Notes: a model not told the origin generated them from the letters alone. A stretch of DNA of 64,000 nucleotides from Hyphomicrobiales bacterium (GCA_017305835.1 JAFKJY010000062.1:32494-96493), one strand, 5' to 3'. Positions 46,927 through 55,471 are shown, counted from the first letter of the stretch. Numbers and translations: made by a program.

Positions 46927-48610
46927 CTTTGACCGAGACTGACAAACGGGTCGACCCTGCGTCGGGATTAGGTCTGTAGTCGGGTTTTCCGGTGCGCTTG
47001 ATCCAGTCGAGGATTGTGCCAAGCTCGCCTTGCAGGGTGACGGAGAAGTCACGGCGCGTCGGGCCGGGGGCGAGGACGATGCGGTCGATGATCTCGCGGA
47101 TGGTTTCGGCCGCTTCCGCCGCGTCGTCGGGATGGTCGAGCGCGGCGGTCAAGCGCTCGATCCTGCGCTGGTAGGTTTCGGCGATGCCGGGATGAATGTC
47201 GGGAACGCTCTGCGGGGCTTCCGACAGGCGGGCGGTCAGGTTGTCTTGTTTCGTCTCCAATTCGGTGAGTCGGTCGGACAGCGCGCGGTGCCATCCGCCT
47301 TGCTCAATGGCCCTAACGATCTCGGCGATAGCCTTGATTGTTTCGGCCAGATCGCGGCGGGTAGCGTCCTCCGCCTGGCGGCGCTCGCGGTTGAGGCGGT
47401 TGGTTTCCTGCGCATAGGCGCGTATGACCTCCGCTGCCATGTCAGGCGTCATCATGCGCTCCCGCAGGCCGGACAGCACACGGGCTTCCAGCACTTCGCG
47501 GGCGATGGTCCGGGCGTTGTCGCAACCGTTCCCGAGCACATGATTGGTACAGGGGTAGCGGTCCTGCCCGCGCCGTGCGTATGAGCCTCCGCAGCAGCCG
47601 CAGAACAACAGGCCGGACAGCAGGGTGCGCGGGCGATGGGTGGCGTTGAGCGCGCCATTCTTGGCAAGGCTGCGCTTCATGCCCTCGCGTGACGCCTCGA
47701 TCTGCTTCCTATAGAGCGCGGTCAATTCATCCTGACGGACCTTGGCCGCATCCCATAGTTCCTGCGGCACGATGCGAAGCTCGGGAGCCTCCGCGCGTAT
47801 CCATTCGCTTTCGGGGTTGAGCCGATAGGCGAAGTGGCCAGTGTCGGGGTTCTTGAGCTTCTTCTGACGGTTCCAGCGGATGACGCCGATGTAAAGCTCG
47901 CAATTGAGGATGCCGGAGCTGATGATCCGGTTGCCCCGGATCGTGGTGTCGTTCCAGCGCTTGCCCGTGGGGCTCGGTATACCGTCGCGATTCAAGTCGG
48001 CAGCGATACGCTGCGGCCCCTTGCCAGCGACATATTCGCGGAAGATGCGACGCACCACCTCGGCCTGTTCCTCGATGATCTCGCGTTCGCCCCGGATCGG
48101 CTCGCCGCGTTCGTCGAGCTGGTGGACGACGCGATAGCCATAGGCGTTGCCGCCGCCGATCTTGCCGGCCTCCACGCGGCCTCTGATGCCGCGATGGGTC
48201 TTGATGGCGAGGTCTTTCAGGAACAGGGCGTTCATGGTGCCTTTCAGGCCCACATGAAGTTCGTTGATCTCGCCTTCGGATAGCGTGAAGATCGTCACGC
48301 CCGCGAAGCGCAGGCGCTTGAAGACGCCGGCCACGTCCTCCTGATCGCGGCTGATGCGGTCCAACGCTTCGGACAGCACCATGTCGAAGCGGCCTGTCTG
48401 CGCATCGGCCAGAAGTGACTGGATGCCGGAGCGGATGAGCGATGCGCCGGATATGGCGCGGTCGGAATAGCTCTCCACGATGGTCCAGCCCTCGCGGGCG
48501 GCGCGTTCGCGGCACTGACGCAACTGGTCCTCGATGGAAGCGTCACGCTGGTTGTCGGAGGAATAGCGGGCGTAGAGGGCGACGCGGGGCGCTGAACGAG
48601 CAGCAGTCAT
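46916..48610 (-). CDS. Large serine recombinase (site-specific integrase)
   Basis: A 564-residue recombinase that should integrate and excise the element. The N-terminal resolvase domain has catalytic Ser17 (ALYARYSSDNQRDASIEDQ) and the RI-x-R helix (EALDRISRDQEDVAGVFK). A recombinase domain follows (KGPQRIAADLNRDGIPSPTGK), then a zinc ribbon (LLFCGCCGGSYARR, then CTNH and C) and a C-terminal coiled coil. ATG 48610 lies 13 bp after a small upstream gene. The last codons and the stop are supplied by the attL core and host repeat; in a circular form the frame would run eight residues further (GLTETDIC) to a TGA. Confidence 0.95.
   Translation of the reverse strand: MTAARSAPRVALYARYSSDNQRDASIEDQLRQCRERAAREGWTIVESYSDRAISGASLIRSGIQSLLADAQTGRFDMVLSEALDRISRDQEDVAGVFKRLRFAGVTIFTLSEGEINELHVGLKGTMNALFLKDLAIKTHRGIRGRVEAGKIGGGNAYGYRVVHQLDERGEPIRGEREIIEEQAEVVRRIFREYVAGKGPQRIAADLNRDGIPSPTGKRWNDTTIRGNRIISSGILNCELYIGVIRWNRQKKLKNPDTGHFAYRLNPESEWIRAEAPELRIVPQELWDAAKVRQDELTALYRKQIEASREGMKRSLAKNGALNATHRPRTLLSGLLFCGCCGGSYARRGQDRYPCTNHVLGNGCDNARTIAREVLEARVLSGLRERMMTPDMAAEVIRAYAQETNRLNRERRQAEDATRRDLAETIKAIAEIVRAIEQGGWHRALSDRLTELETKQDNLTARLSEAPQSVPDIHPGIAETYQRRIERLTAALDHPDDAAEAAETIREIIDRIVLAPGPTRRDFSVTLQGELGTILDWIKRTGKPDYRPNPDAGSTRLSVSVKARA
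46920..46926. other. attL core (gcccgag)
   Basis: Left copy of the 7-bp direct repeat. Host DNA to the left (tcgggtcaa) completes the palindromic arm of the family D repeat; element DNA (ctttgaccgag) lies to the right. Confidence 0.8.
46928..46944. repeat. Left subterminal inverted repeat of the element
   Basis: tttgaccgagactgaca. It is the inverse of 55561-55577 except for one base. In a joined circle the two copies flank the core symmetrically, as the half-sites of a serine-integrase attP do. Confidence 0.85.
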
Positions 48611-48623
48611 AGGGGCGATCCTT

Positions 48624-48857
48624 TCAATCGGTATCGGCCCCGTCCTCCATGTTGCCGGTTTCCAAGGGCCGGTTGTCGTTTGCGGCGGTCAGCCGCTCGA
48701 AATCTTCGCGCGCCATGCGGCGGCCGATGATGCGGGCCAGTCGGATGGCAACCTCATCGATCCTGCGCCACGTCTCGGCGTCCGGCTCGTCCTGAGGGCC
48801 GGTATTGTCGTTGGCCGGTCTGAACCGCCCCGGTCTCGGTTCTGTGTCGTCTCCCAT
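48624..48857 (-). CDS. Small hypothetical protein preceding the recombinase
   Basis: A 77-residue hydrophilic, charged protein (MGDDTEPRPGRFRPANDNTGP..., WRRIDEVAIRLARIIGRRMAREDFERLTAANDNRP). I do not recognise a domain. It lies 13 bp upstream of the recombinase on the same strand and is probably co-transcribed with it. A recombination directionality factor is one possibility for a small ORF in this position, but no sequence feature proves it. Confidence 0.65.
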   Translation of the reverse strand: MGDDTEPRPGRFRPANDNTGPQDEPDAETWRRIDEVAIRLARIIGRRMAREDFERLTAANDNRPLETGNMEDGADTD

Positions 48858-49176
48858 GCAACCGCCTGCAAATTGTTGGACTCAAACAGGCATGAAGCAG
48901 CTTCCAGCGAAGAACTAGAAAGGAAAAACAAGGTCGTGCGGCCATAGCGAGCCATCGGCGGCAAATAGGACGGGTTATGATTCACCATCGCCTCCGCGTT
49001 TACTGTCGGAAGGGGAGCGCCCGCGCTCACCCCTCGCCTTATCTGCTTCCCAAGCCCCTGCCGGGGCGCTGGCATCCGGTCAAGGCTGGCGCGCAGCGCC
49101 ACCGCGAAGCGGCTTGGCCTTGGCGGGATGACGGCGCTCCGGCTCCCTGTCCGAAGCAACAAGGCTTTCCCAACGG
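48858..49176. other. 319-bp spacer inside the element
   Basis: It lies between the small gene before the recombinase and the LysR gene; both flanking genes are on the minus strand. The promoter of the recombinase operon must be here. I see no gene and no obvious repeat. Confidence 0.55.
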
Positions 49177-50133
49177 TCATCGAACCGCCCCGCGTTTCAT
49201 CCGTTCGGCCAAGTCCAGCAGGTTCCGAAGCGTTTGGCCGCGGTTGTAGGGCGACCAAACGGCATAAAACTCTGCCCGCTCCGATTCGTCGTCAATGGGG
49301 CGAAAGACAAGACTGGAAACGGGAACGGATGCCACCGACTCCGTGGTGATCGTCACGCCCCAGCCGTGGGCGACCATGTGAAACAGTGTCTCGCGGCCAA
49401 CGTCCCAACGCAGAATCCGGGGATGATGGCCCAGCTCCGCGATCCGCCGCGTTATGTGGTCATGCGCCTGCGGGCCGGTTCCGCCATACCGGACAAGGAA
49501 TGTTTCGGCCGTGAGGTCCGTCCATGTGATTGCTGAATAATTCGCGAGCGGATGGTCAGCCGGGATAACGGCCATCAACGGCTCCGACCATAGCAAGCGA
49601 GAATGGCAGTCCTCGGCCTTCGGCGCTCCGATGACGAAGGCAATGTCGAGTCGGCCTTTTCGTACCAATTGCATGATGTCTGCTGATCGGCCTTCCATCA
49701 CGTTGATGCCGATGCGTGGATGTTGTTCATGATGGCGGGCAAGCAGATCGGCGAGGAATCCAGCCAAGGGCGGCACATGCAGCCCGATCCGTAAACATCC
49801 TTCCTCGCCGCGCGCCAGTGCGCCGGCCGTCTTCACGGCGTGGTCAAGTTGGTCGATGCCGGCGGATACGCTCGCGACAAATTGGCGTCCGGCCTCCGTC
49901 AGCCGGACGCCTCGCGCGTGACGCTCAAATAGGAGAACGCCAAGGTCTTCCTCCAGCGTCTTCACGCGGGAGCTGACGCTCGACAGGCTGACACCTAGCG
50001 CTTTGGCGGCATGACGGAAGTTCAGATGTTCGGCGACAGCGCATGTTTGTATCAGAGCGGCCATTGGAACGCGGCCGCCCAACAGCTTGGATGATTGGTC
50101 GTGATCCAAGAATCTACCCTGCCGCCGTCTCAT
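49177..50133 (-). CDS. LysR-family transcriptional regulator
   Basis: A 318-residue LTTR. The N-terminal winged HTH is LIQTCAVAEHLNFRHAAKALGVSLSSVSSRVKTLEEDLGVLLFERHARGVRLTEAG. A periplasmic-binding-like effector domain follows (CLRIGLHVPPLAGFLADLL, DIAFVIGAPKAEDC). Its start codon overlaps the stop of the MFS gene (ATGA), so it is second in an operon with that transporter instead of the usual divergent position. Its inducer is unknown; the MFS substrate is the natural guess. Confidence 0.9.
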   Translation of the reverse strand: MRRRQGRFLDHDQSSKLLGGRVPMAALIQTCAVAEHLNFRHAAKALGVSLSSVSSRVKTLEEDLGVLLFERHARGVRLTEAGRQFVASVSAGIDQLDHAVKTAGALARGEEGCLRIGLHVPPLAGFLADLLARHHEQHPRIGINVMEGRSADIMQLVRKGRLDIAFVIGAPKAEDCHSRLLWSEPLMAVIPADHPLANYSAITWTDLTAETFLVRYGGTGPQAHDHITRRIAELGHHPRILRWDVGRETLFHMVAHGWGVTITTESVASVPVSSLVFRPIDDESERAEFYAVWSPYNRGQTLRNLLDLAERMKRGAVR

Positions 50134-51389
50134 GCTGCCTCACGATCCCGCTGAAATGCGCCGAGCATCGCGGCGACGAGCAGGAGCAGCACGGATGCCC
50201 ACAGGCCGCTCGATAGATTCCGCATCGCATCGTTGACCAAGCCGATAGCAACCGGCCCGAGCATCTGGCCGATCCCGAAGACGACCGTGAGGATGCCGAT
50301 GGCGGATGCCCATTGCGCTTGCGGGAGGTTGCGTCTCACGAATGCGGTTGTCGCGGCCACCACCGCGAAGAACGCGCTTCCGAACAATGCCGCCGATGCG
50401 AGCAGCATCGGCACCGTGTTGGATATGAGCGGCAGTACGGCCCCGATAGCGGTGATGCTGGTCAGGATCGCAAAGGCGTGCCCATGCACAAGCCGCTTGA
50501 GGATCACCGTCCACAGCCACGGCGAGGCAATCGTCGCCAGTCCGATAACCGCCCAAAACACAGCCTGGAAACCGACCCCGCCGCCGCTGCCTTGAACCCA
50601 GGCGATCATGAAGGTCATGTAGGCGATATAGCCCGCGCCGAAGAACAGATAGCCGCACAGCAGCCAGCGCATATCCGCGTAACGCGGACTCGCCTGCGCA
50701 GATGGCGGCGCGGCGGTGCTTTCACCCCGCGTCAGATGCAGGCCGACAGCCAGCGGCAGGGAAAGGACCGCAAGCGCGGCCCATGCCGCGCCCCACGATC
50801 CCGCGCCGAACCGTTCGAGCGTGAACGGAACCGCGACGCCGGACAGCAGAATGCCAAGGCCCGGTCCCGCATAGAACAGGCCGAGCAGGAAGGCGGCGCG
50901 CTCCGGGTTGCGCTGCGCCACGCCGGCCGCGAGCACACCGCCCGACACGAAGGCGAAGCCGCCGCCGAGTCCGGCTAGCACTCTGGCGGCGTTGAGCGGT
51001 ATGGCGTGACGGAAGACGGCGCAAAGCATGAGCGCCACGACGCAGGCCCATGCGCCGGCCACCATGACACGATATGCGCCGACCGAAGCGATTGTCCGCG
51101 CGGCGACCAAAGCGCCGAGCAAATAGCCGGCGGCATTGGTGGTGTTCATCCAGCCCGCATCCGCATAGGACCAGCCAAGATCGGCGCGCATGTCGGGCAG
51201 GACCAGCGCATAGGCGAAACGTGCGATACCGAGGCCGATTGCAGGCGCGAGCGCCAGCGCTGCAACAATCGCAACATCGCGGCGGGCGTGCTCCGGTTCA
51301 GGGTTGGTCGGTCTGTCGGCGCTGCCCCGCGAGAGCTTGGGCAACAGGTTCCAGAGGGAGCGAAGGGCACAAGCAAATGTGCGGCGCAT
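50130..51389 (-). CDS. YbfB/YjiJ-family MFS transporter
   Basis: A 419-residue transporter of the YbfB/YjiJ MFS group with about 12 TM segments. The N-terminal motif is ALAPAIGLGIARFAYALVLPDMRADLGWSYADAGWMNTTNAAGYLLGA, and RVLAGLGGGFAFVSGGVLA lies in the first half. Members are putative drug or metabolite exporters; the substrate is unknown. A basic tail of about 35 residues precedes TM1, so a later start is possible. It is divergent from an HxlR regulator across a palindromic operator and is followed by an overlapping LysR gene. Confidence 0.88.
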   Translation of the reverse strand: MRRTFACALRSLWNLLPKLSRGSADRPTNPEPEHARRDVAIVAALALAPAIGLGIARFAYALVLPDMRADLGWSYADAGWMNTTNAAGYLLGALVAARTIASVGAYRVMVAGAWACVVALMLCAVFRHAIPLNAARVLAGLGGGFAFVSGGVLAAGVAQRNPERAAFLLGLFYAGPGLGILLSGVAVPFTLERFGAGSWGAAWAALAVLSLPLAVGLHLTRGESTAAPPSAQASPRYADMRWLLCGYLFFGAGYIAYMTFMIAWVQGSGGGVGFQAVFWAVIGLATIASPWLWTVILKRLVHGHAFAILTSITAIGAVLPLISNTVPMLLASAALFGSAFFAVVAATTAFVRRNLPQAQWASAIGILTVVFGIGQMLGPVAIGLVNDAMRNLSSGLWASVLLLLVAAMLGAFQRDREAA

Positions 51390-51480
51390 CGCTACGTTTC
51401 GGCTCCGGTGCGCGCGGCGGCGATGATGGTCGATCAGCTCGGGCGTAATGGTCGGCTACGACATTGCTATCTGAGTCCAT

Positions 51481-51516
51481 TTTTCATACCCAAACTATCC
51501 GCTCTGGGTATGAAAA
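51481..51516. promoter_or_regulatory. Perfect 12-bp inverted repeat, candidate HxlR operator
   Basis: TTTTCATACCCA (51481-51492) and TGGGTATGAAAA (51505-51516) are exact reverse complements with a 12-nt spacer; centre-to-centre spacing is 24 bp, about two helical turns. It lies 24 bp before the HxlR start and about 90 bp before the MFS start, so one dimer could control both promoters. Confidence 0.8.
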
Positions 51517-51539
51517 TCAAACTCTGTTATGCTGAACGC

Positions 51540-52016
51540 ATGACCGACCACGTTCCCAAGATCGTTTCCTCCCGCCATGCCCCTGTGCCGCTTGCCGAAT
51601 GCGCCCTTGCGCGCGCCATCCGCTCCATCGGCGACGGCTGGACGCTGCTGATCCTCCGCGAGGCGTTGTGCGGGGTAGAGCGGTTCGATGCCATGCACGA
51701 CGATCTCGGCATTCCGCGCTCGGTGCTCGCGGAGCGGCTGTCAAAGCTGGTCGCGGAAGGCATCCTCGAACAGCGACCCTATCGGGAGCCGGGCCGCCGG
51801 CAGCGCAATGGCTATGTGTTGACGGAGAAAGGCCGCGCGCTTACGCCGGCGCTGGTCGCTTTGCGCGAATGGTCGGAAGCTCATCTGCCCGGCGGCCCCT
51901 CGCGATTGCGTCTGCAAACCCCGGATGGCCAAGAGGTCGTCACCCGCCTCATACGCGTCGATGGTTCAGTGCTGGCTGACCCCTCCGAGATCGTCGCAAT
52001 AGCCAAGCCGGGATAG
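51540..52016 (+). CDS. HxlR-family transcriptional regulator
   Basis: A 158-residue winged-helix regulator: CALARAIRSIGDGWTLLILREALCGVERFDAMHDDLGIPRSVLAERLSKLVAEGILEQRPY is the HxlR domain, and RNGYVLTEKGRALTPALVALREWSEAH its typical end. A C-terminal extension of about 45 residues follows. HxlR proteins respond to reactive or aromatic compounds, often through Cys; here Cys is present at CALARA and at CGVERF. I chose ATG 51540; an in-frame ATG at 51510 lies inside the operator. It is divergent from the MFS gene. Confidence 0.9.
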   Translation: MTDHVPKIVSSRHAPVPLAECALARAIRSIGDGWTLLILREALCGVERFDAMHDDLGIPRSVLAERLSKLVAEGILEQRPYREPGRRQRNGYVLTEKGRALTPALVALREWSEAHLPGGPSRLRLQTPDGQEVVTRLIRVDGSVLADPSEIVAIAKPG

Positions 52017-52922
52017 CTGCGCATTTACCAATTGATGCGGTGGAAGATCACCCCGCGCCGCCTGATGACAGGCGCTGGCGTCTCCCTGATCCACAGCGAG
52101 CAATCTGCTGCGCTGGTTCATCGCTTCGCGCACCTGTTGGCTGAAGTTGGTCAGTGCAATATCGTCCGTCTTGCCGGAGGGCTAACCGCCGGTCGAGCTG
52201 CGTCGCGCCATTCCCGTATCGAGCAGGAAAAATTGGGCTCCGGCCAGAAGCAATTTTGCCGCCGCCGCTCATGGTTGCGTCCCGGCCGAAGCTGCCGAAA
52301 ATCGCACATTCGGCGGCCATGGTGCCGGCCGAAAACCAGCAACGCCAAGGCTTTGCGCGAAATCGCGGCACCAAGGGGGTAAAAAATGGGGTGCCGCTCG
52401 CGCACCACCTAAACAGTGTGCCGACAACGATAATTTCCAGAACATGCGCGACGTAGTGCCATGTTCTTTTATCTTGCCCTCGCAAAATCCGACCCTTTCC
52501 GCCCAAAATGCCGATTTTCGATTTTGCACTGAACGCGCCGATTTCCTGCATGGACACTGCAAGGAAGCTCGCCGCCGAAGGCACATATTTCGACCGCCGA
52601 TCTGCAAAGCGGCTGCCGGAATCACGCCGATCTGACGCACATTTCACGCTGCCCGATGCGAGGAAAGGCAGCGGAGAAGCGCATGGGTTTCGACAATGAT
52701 TGCACCGTCAACATGCGGTCGCCGTGCAAACATCCGGGTGCTGTGAGCATTTTCTTTCGCTGCCACAAGCGCGACGGTGGAGCGGACGAGCGGCCCGCCG
52801 GAGCGACCGCCAAGAGTCTGGCGTAGGCGGGCCGCTCGTCCGCTGTGCGCGGTGGTAGCAACCTTCATTCTGGGCTGGCGATGCAGGCCGGCGGCCGTCG
52901 ATATGCGGGGGGGGGGCACTGT
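52017..52922. other. 906-bp region without a recognisable intact gene
   Basis: It lies between the HxlR gene and the broken DUF2285 gene. Short open frames occur on both strands but none has convincing composition or a ribosome site. One minus-strand stretch near 52045-52165 (GKTDDIALTNFSQQVREAMNQ) looks protein-like but is closed by an in-frame stop just upstream; it may be a gene remnant. Two structural features stand out: a 19-bp inverted repeat (52781-52844) and a run of 10 G (52907-52916). Confidence 0.6.
52781..52844. repeat. Long hairpin: perfect 19-bp inverted repeat
   Basis: agcggacgagcggcccgcc (52781-52799) is the exact reverse complement of 52826-52844. The 26-nt loop contains a smaller dyad, cgcca-agagtc-tggcg. 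No T-tract follows on either strand, so it is not a standard terminator. It could be a protein-binding or nicking site (oriT-like) or a relic of an insertion. Confidence 0.9.
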
Positions 52923-53215
52923 TCAACGTAGAGCAGTGTACTCCTGCTCAACGGCCTGTTCCGATATCCGGCGATAACCGATTTTTGTCATCCATTTCGC
53001 GCGTGCAAGGTGGCTTCCCGGCAGCGCCACGTTCGCGCAACATCGGACGCTGGATCGCGATGTAGCACGATCTGTGCAATCTCGGTCCAGTTCGTGTCCT
53101 CTGCATTTGCGTCCAGCAGACACAAATAAGCGACGTAATGCTGCTCGTCATAAGCGGTGATATTGTCACCGGTCGGCGCTCGGTCGTCCACATCGGGATC
53201 AAGCTCGGGTTGCAT
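52923..53215 (-). pseudogene. DUF2285-family regulator (QseM-like), broken by a one-base frameshift
   Basis: From ATG 53215 the frame reads MQPELDPDVDDRAPTGDN..., then AYDEQHYVAYLCLLDANAEDTNWTEIAQIVLHRDP. This is the start of a DUF2285 domain, the HTH-like family found in regulators of proteobacterial conjugative elements, for example the antiactivator QseM of ICEMlSymR7A. After ARTWRCRE the frame is lost. The missing end, SHLARAKWMTKIGYRR, continues in the -1 frame to a stop at 52923. One A missing in ggga(a)agcc near 53014 explains it. It is either a mutation or a sequencing error; no canonical slippery heptamer is visible. Confidence 0.75.
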
Positions 53216-53248
53216 TGTATCGCCTGAAATCTCTGCAATCTTAGCGTA

Positions 53249-55471
53249 CTAGCGCTTCGCTAACCGATGAAAGCTGACGCCATCATAGGTACTCTCTTTG
53301 GACTTTTTGATACGCAGAACGACAGCGCAATCTGAGGCATCAAATAACGCGGCGGCCGCATTGTGGGCTATTGTACGAGCACGCTCAGCCCATTCGCCTT
53401 CGGACATCGGATGTTTGGTCAAATGGTAGGCCAGAACAAAGACGCGCCTGCCAATAGTGTTGCGCACAACGATTATATCGCCCCGTTTCTTGCTCATAAG
53501 GCCGCGCTTCCATTTGCGCAATTGCTGTTCGATGCCAGCGAGCACGTGGGGATGCTGGTTCAGGACAACTTGAAGAATATCGAAGCGATGCCGCAGGCTC
53601 GCGTCTCGATAGATTTCTTCCAGAGTTGAGCGCCAGTATTGGCTGAGAGGAATACCGAGTATCTCAAACTCTGTCCTATCAGCACGCGGCGTCTTTCCAG
53701 TGCGAACGATTCCGTCAATATTTACAAATTGAAGCTGCCGCCCCTCTGCCTTTTCGGCATCGATCGAGAGTCCATTGGTAAGGTAAATCGATAAAATATC
53801 CTGCTCATCTCCCTCAAAATCGACCACTTCTTCGAGCGTTGATCGGCGCGTGAGATAGTGAAAAAATGACACCTCCGTATCGAGATAACGCCATATCAGC
53901 ATCAACTCACCAAGTGAGAGAACTGGTGCCCATGCATCCTCTTCGCCGATAGCGCCAAAAATTCTTAGATTATGCCTAGCACTGGTCAACGCCGCGAAGT
54001 GCTCGATGCAGATACTGAATTTATGGACGATTTTCGGCTTTTCCAAATTGAGCACTAACGGCTCGTTGGTGTCTTTAATCCATAGCTTTGCGTCTTTACC
54101 GTTTTTGTCGAGGTAGCGTTCAAGGCGTAGAGCTTGCTCAGCGGGTTCAACGAATAGCTCCTTAAAATTCCTCAGCAAGCTAAGTTCGCCGCCGCGACGT
54201 GCTACATCATCTAACTTCCCGGACTTGGCTTCAAATAGGAATATTGTGTTCCCGATGAGCGCAACCACGTCATTTTCATATAGAATCCCGCTTTCATCGT
54301 CGCGCCACATGACTTTCTGGTAGGTCTTGGCGTTGGGCATCGCAGTTGCGATGTGAGTCTCTATGGCGTCCTCTAGGAAGCGCGCTCTTGCGTCTGAGTA
54401 AGCCCTCTCAAGCACTGGCCTCCCGGCTATAAGCTGTTCGAATATTTGAAAAGGGAACCCGTAAAACAAATTCGGCAAGGGCAGGAACAGCGTCAATTCA
54501 TCAACTTCCACGAATGGCCGACGCCATACAGGATTGTTCATGAAAAAATGCTCGGGGTCGGCCGATGCCAGTTCGCCTGGTCGAATGGATAATTTTTCGA
54601 AGAACTCTATGGTATCGTTTCCATACAAATGGCGTATAGAAGCCTTATCCAGCATATATGGCCAAGTATGACAGAGCTCTGAAAGCTGAAATGCAGCCCA
54701 TCGAAAATCTTCGACGGCATGACAATGCTTTTTGCACTTTGACCAAGCGCGGCTTGCGATTGGCGAGATCGAGCAAAAGAAATCGATTGAACGTAGTGCA
54801 TCAGATTCTGATTTGGCCTGCAATCCATCCCTGACTTTGTCGGCGTATTCGTTCAGCCTTATCTCGACCATAGATGCAACGGCGATCAGAATAGAAAAAA
54901 TTTCCGAGAGTTTGACGCCGAGTTCTTTCAACGCAAGATCATCAATCTGTTGGAGGATCGAGCGAAAGACAGTTTCGCAATCCTCCTTAACGAATATATT
55001 GCGGTATCGCATCGTTTGCAGGCGGAGCCTTCTAATTATCCGCTCGCGTTCAGGGTTTTCCTTATAGCGAATAGGTTGCATATGCGCGAAAGCAAACGCG
55101 CATTTAGGTATCTCCGGGAGAAGCCGATGCATGCTTCCCGGAGACGCAGGAACAGCCTTCGGTGGAGAGGTCTGCATCAGTGCCAGAGCTTGCATAATTT
55201 CGAGGTCAGCAGGCTCGATAAGCTCATACGGCTCGTGCTTTTCCAAAAACCAGCGTGGGTTCTCCTTCCGCCATGCTTCAACAGCCATCGCTTGGTTGGT
55301 ACATTTCGCAATTATCGCGAAGCCATCATGAATCTGGAGGAACTTCCTAACGTTTTGTATTGATGTGTTGAAAATGGAACGCCATCCATCGGGCGTATCC
55401 GCGAGGGCGGCGAAGGGGTGATGTATTTCTAGTATTTCCGGATCGATTACATCGACACCATGCATCACCAT
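53249..55471 (-). CDS. Uncharacterised 740-residue protein with a PD-(D/E)XK-like nuclease core
   Basis: I do not recognise this protein as a named family. Residues 1-320 are mainly helical with no clear motif. At 360-450 there is a pattern typical of PD-(D/E)XK nucleases: a helix with Glu367/Glu371, then YENDVVALIGNTIFLFEAKSGKL with Asp401 and the E414-A-K416 motif, and a following helix EQALRLERYL. The C-terminal 290 residues contain a beta/alpha region (FSICIEHFAALTS, LRIFGAIGE) and a basic tail. G+C is visibly lower than in the flanks (roughly half against about two thirds), so recent transfer is likely. ATG 55471 has GGAAG upstream. It sits alone at the right end of the element, about 110 bp from attR. 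A nuclease or defence role is inference. Confidence 0.8.
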   Translation of the reverse strand: MVMHGVDVIDPEILEIHHPFAALADTPDGWRSIFNTSIQNVRKFLQIHDGFAIIAKCTNQAMAVEAWRKENPRWFLEKHEPYELIEPADLEIMQALALMQTSPPKAVPASPGSMHRLLPEIPKCAFAFAHMQPIRYKENPERERIIRRLRLQTMRYRNIFVKEDCETVFRSILQQIDDLALKELGVKLSEIFSILIAVASMVEIRLNEYADKVRDGLQAKSESDALRSIDFFCSISPIASRAWSKCKKHCHAVEDFRWAAFQLSELCHTWPYMLDKASIRHLYGNDTIEFFEKLSIRPGELASADPEHFFMNNPVWRRPFVEVDELTLFLPLPNLFYGFPFQIFEQLIAGRPVLERAYSDARARFLEDAIETHIATAMPNAKTYQKVMWRDDESGILYENDVVALIGNTIFLFEAKSGKLDDVARRGGELSLLRNFKELFVEPAEQALRLERYLDKNGKDAKLWIKDTNEPLVLNLEKPKIVHKFSICIEHFAALTSARHNLRIFGAIGEEDAWAPVLSLGELMLIWRYLDTEVSFFHYLTRRSTLEEVVDFEGDEQDILSIYLTNGLSIDAEKAEGRQLQFVNIDGIVRTGKTPRADRTEFEILGIPLSQYWRSTLEEIYRDASLRHRFDILQVVLNQHPHVLAGIEQQLRKWKRGLMSKKRGDIIVVRNTIGRRVFVLAYHLTKHPMSEGEWAERARTIAHNAAAALFDASDCAVVLRIKKSKESTYDGVSFHRLAKR

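Noticed and set aside
52781..52844. Rho-independent terminator for the DUF2285 gene
   Set aside because: The stem is strong but no T-tract follows on either strand.
53000..53030. Programmed -1 ribosomal frameshift in the DUF2285 gene
   Set aside because: The frame change fits a single missing A, and the zero-frame sequence tgc-cgg-gaa-gcc is not a canonical slippery heptamer. Kept only as a question in the findings.
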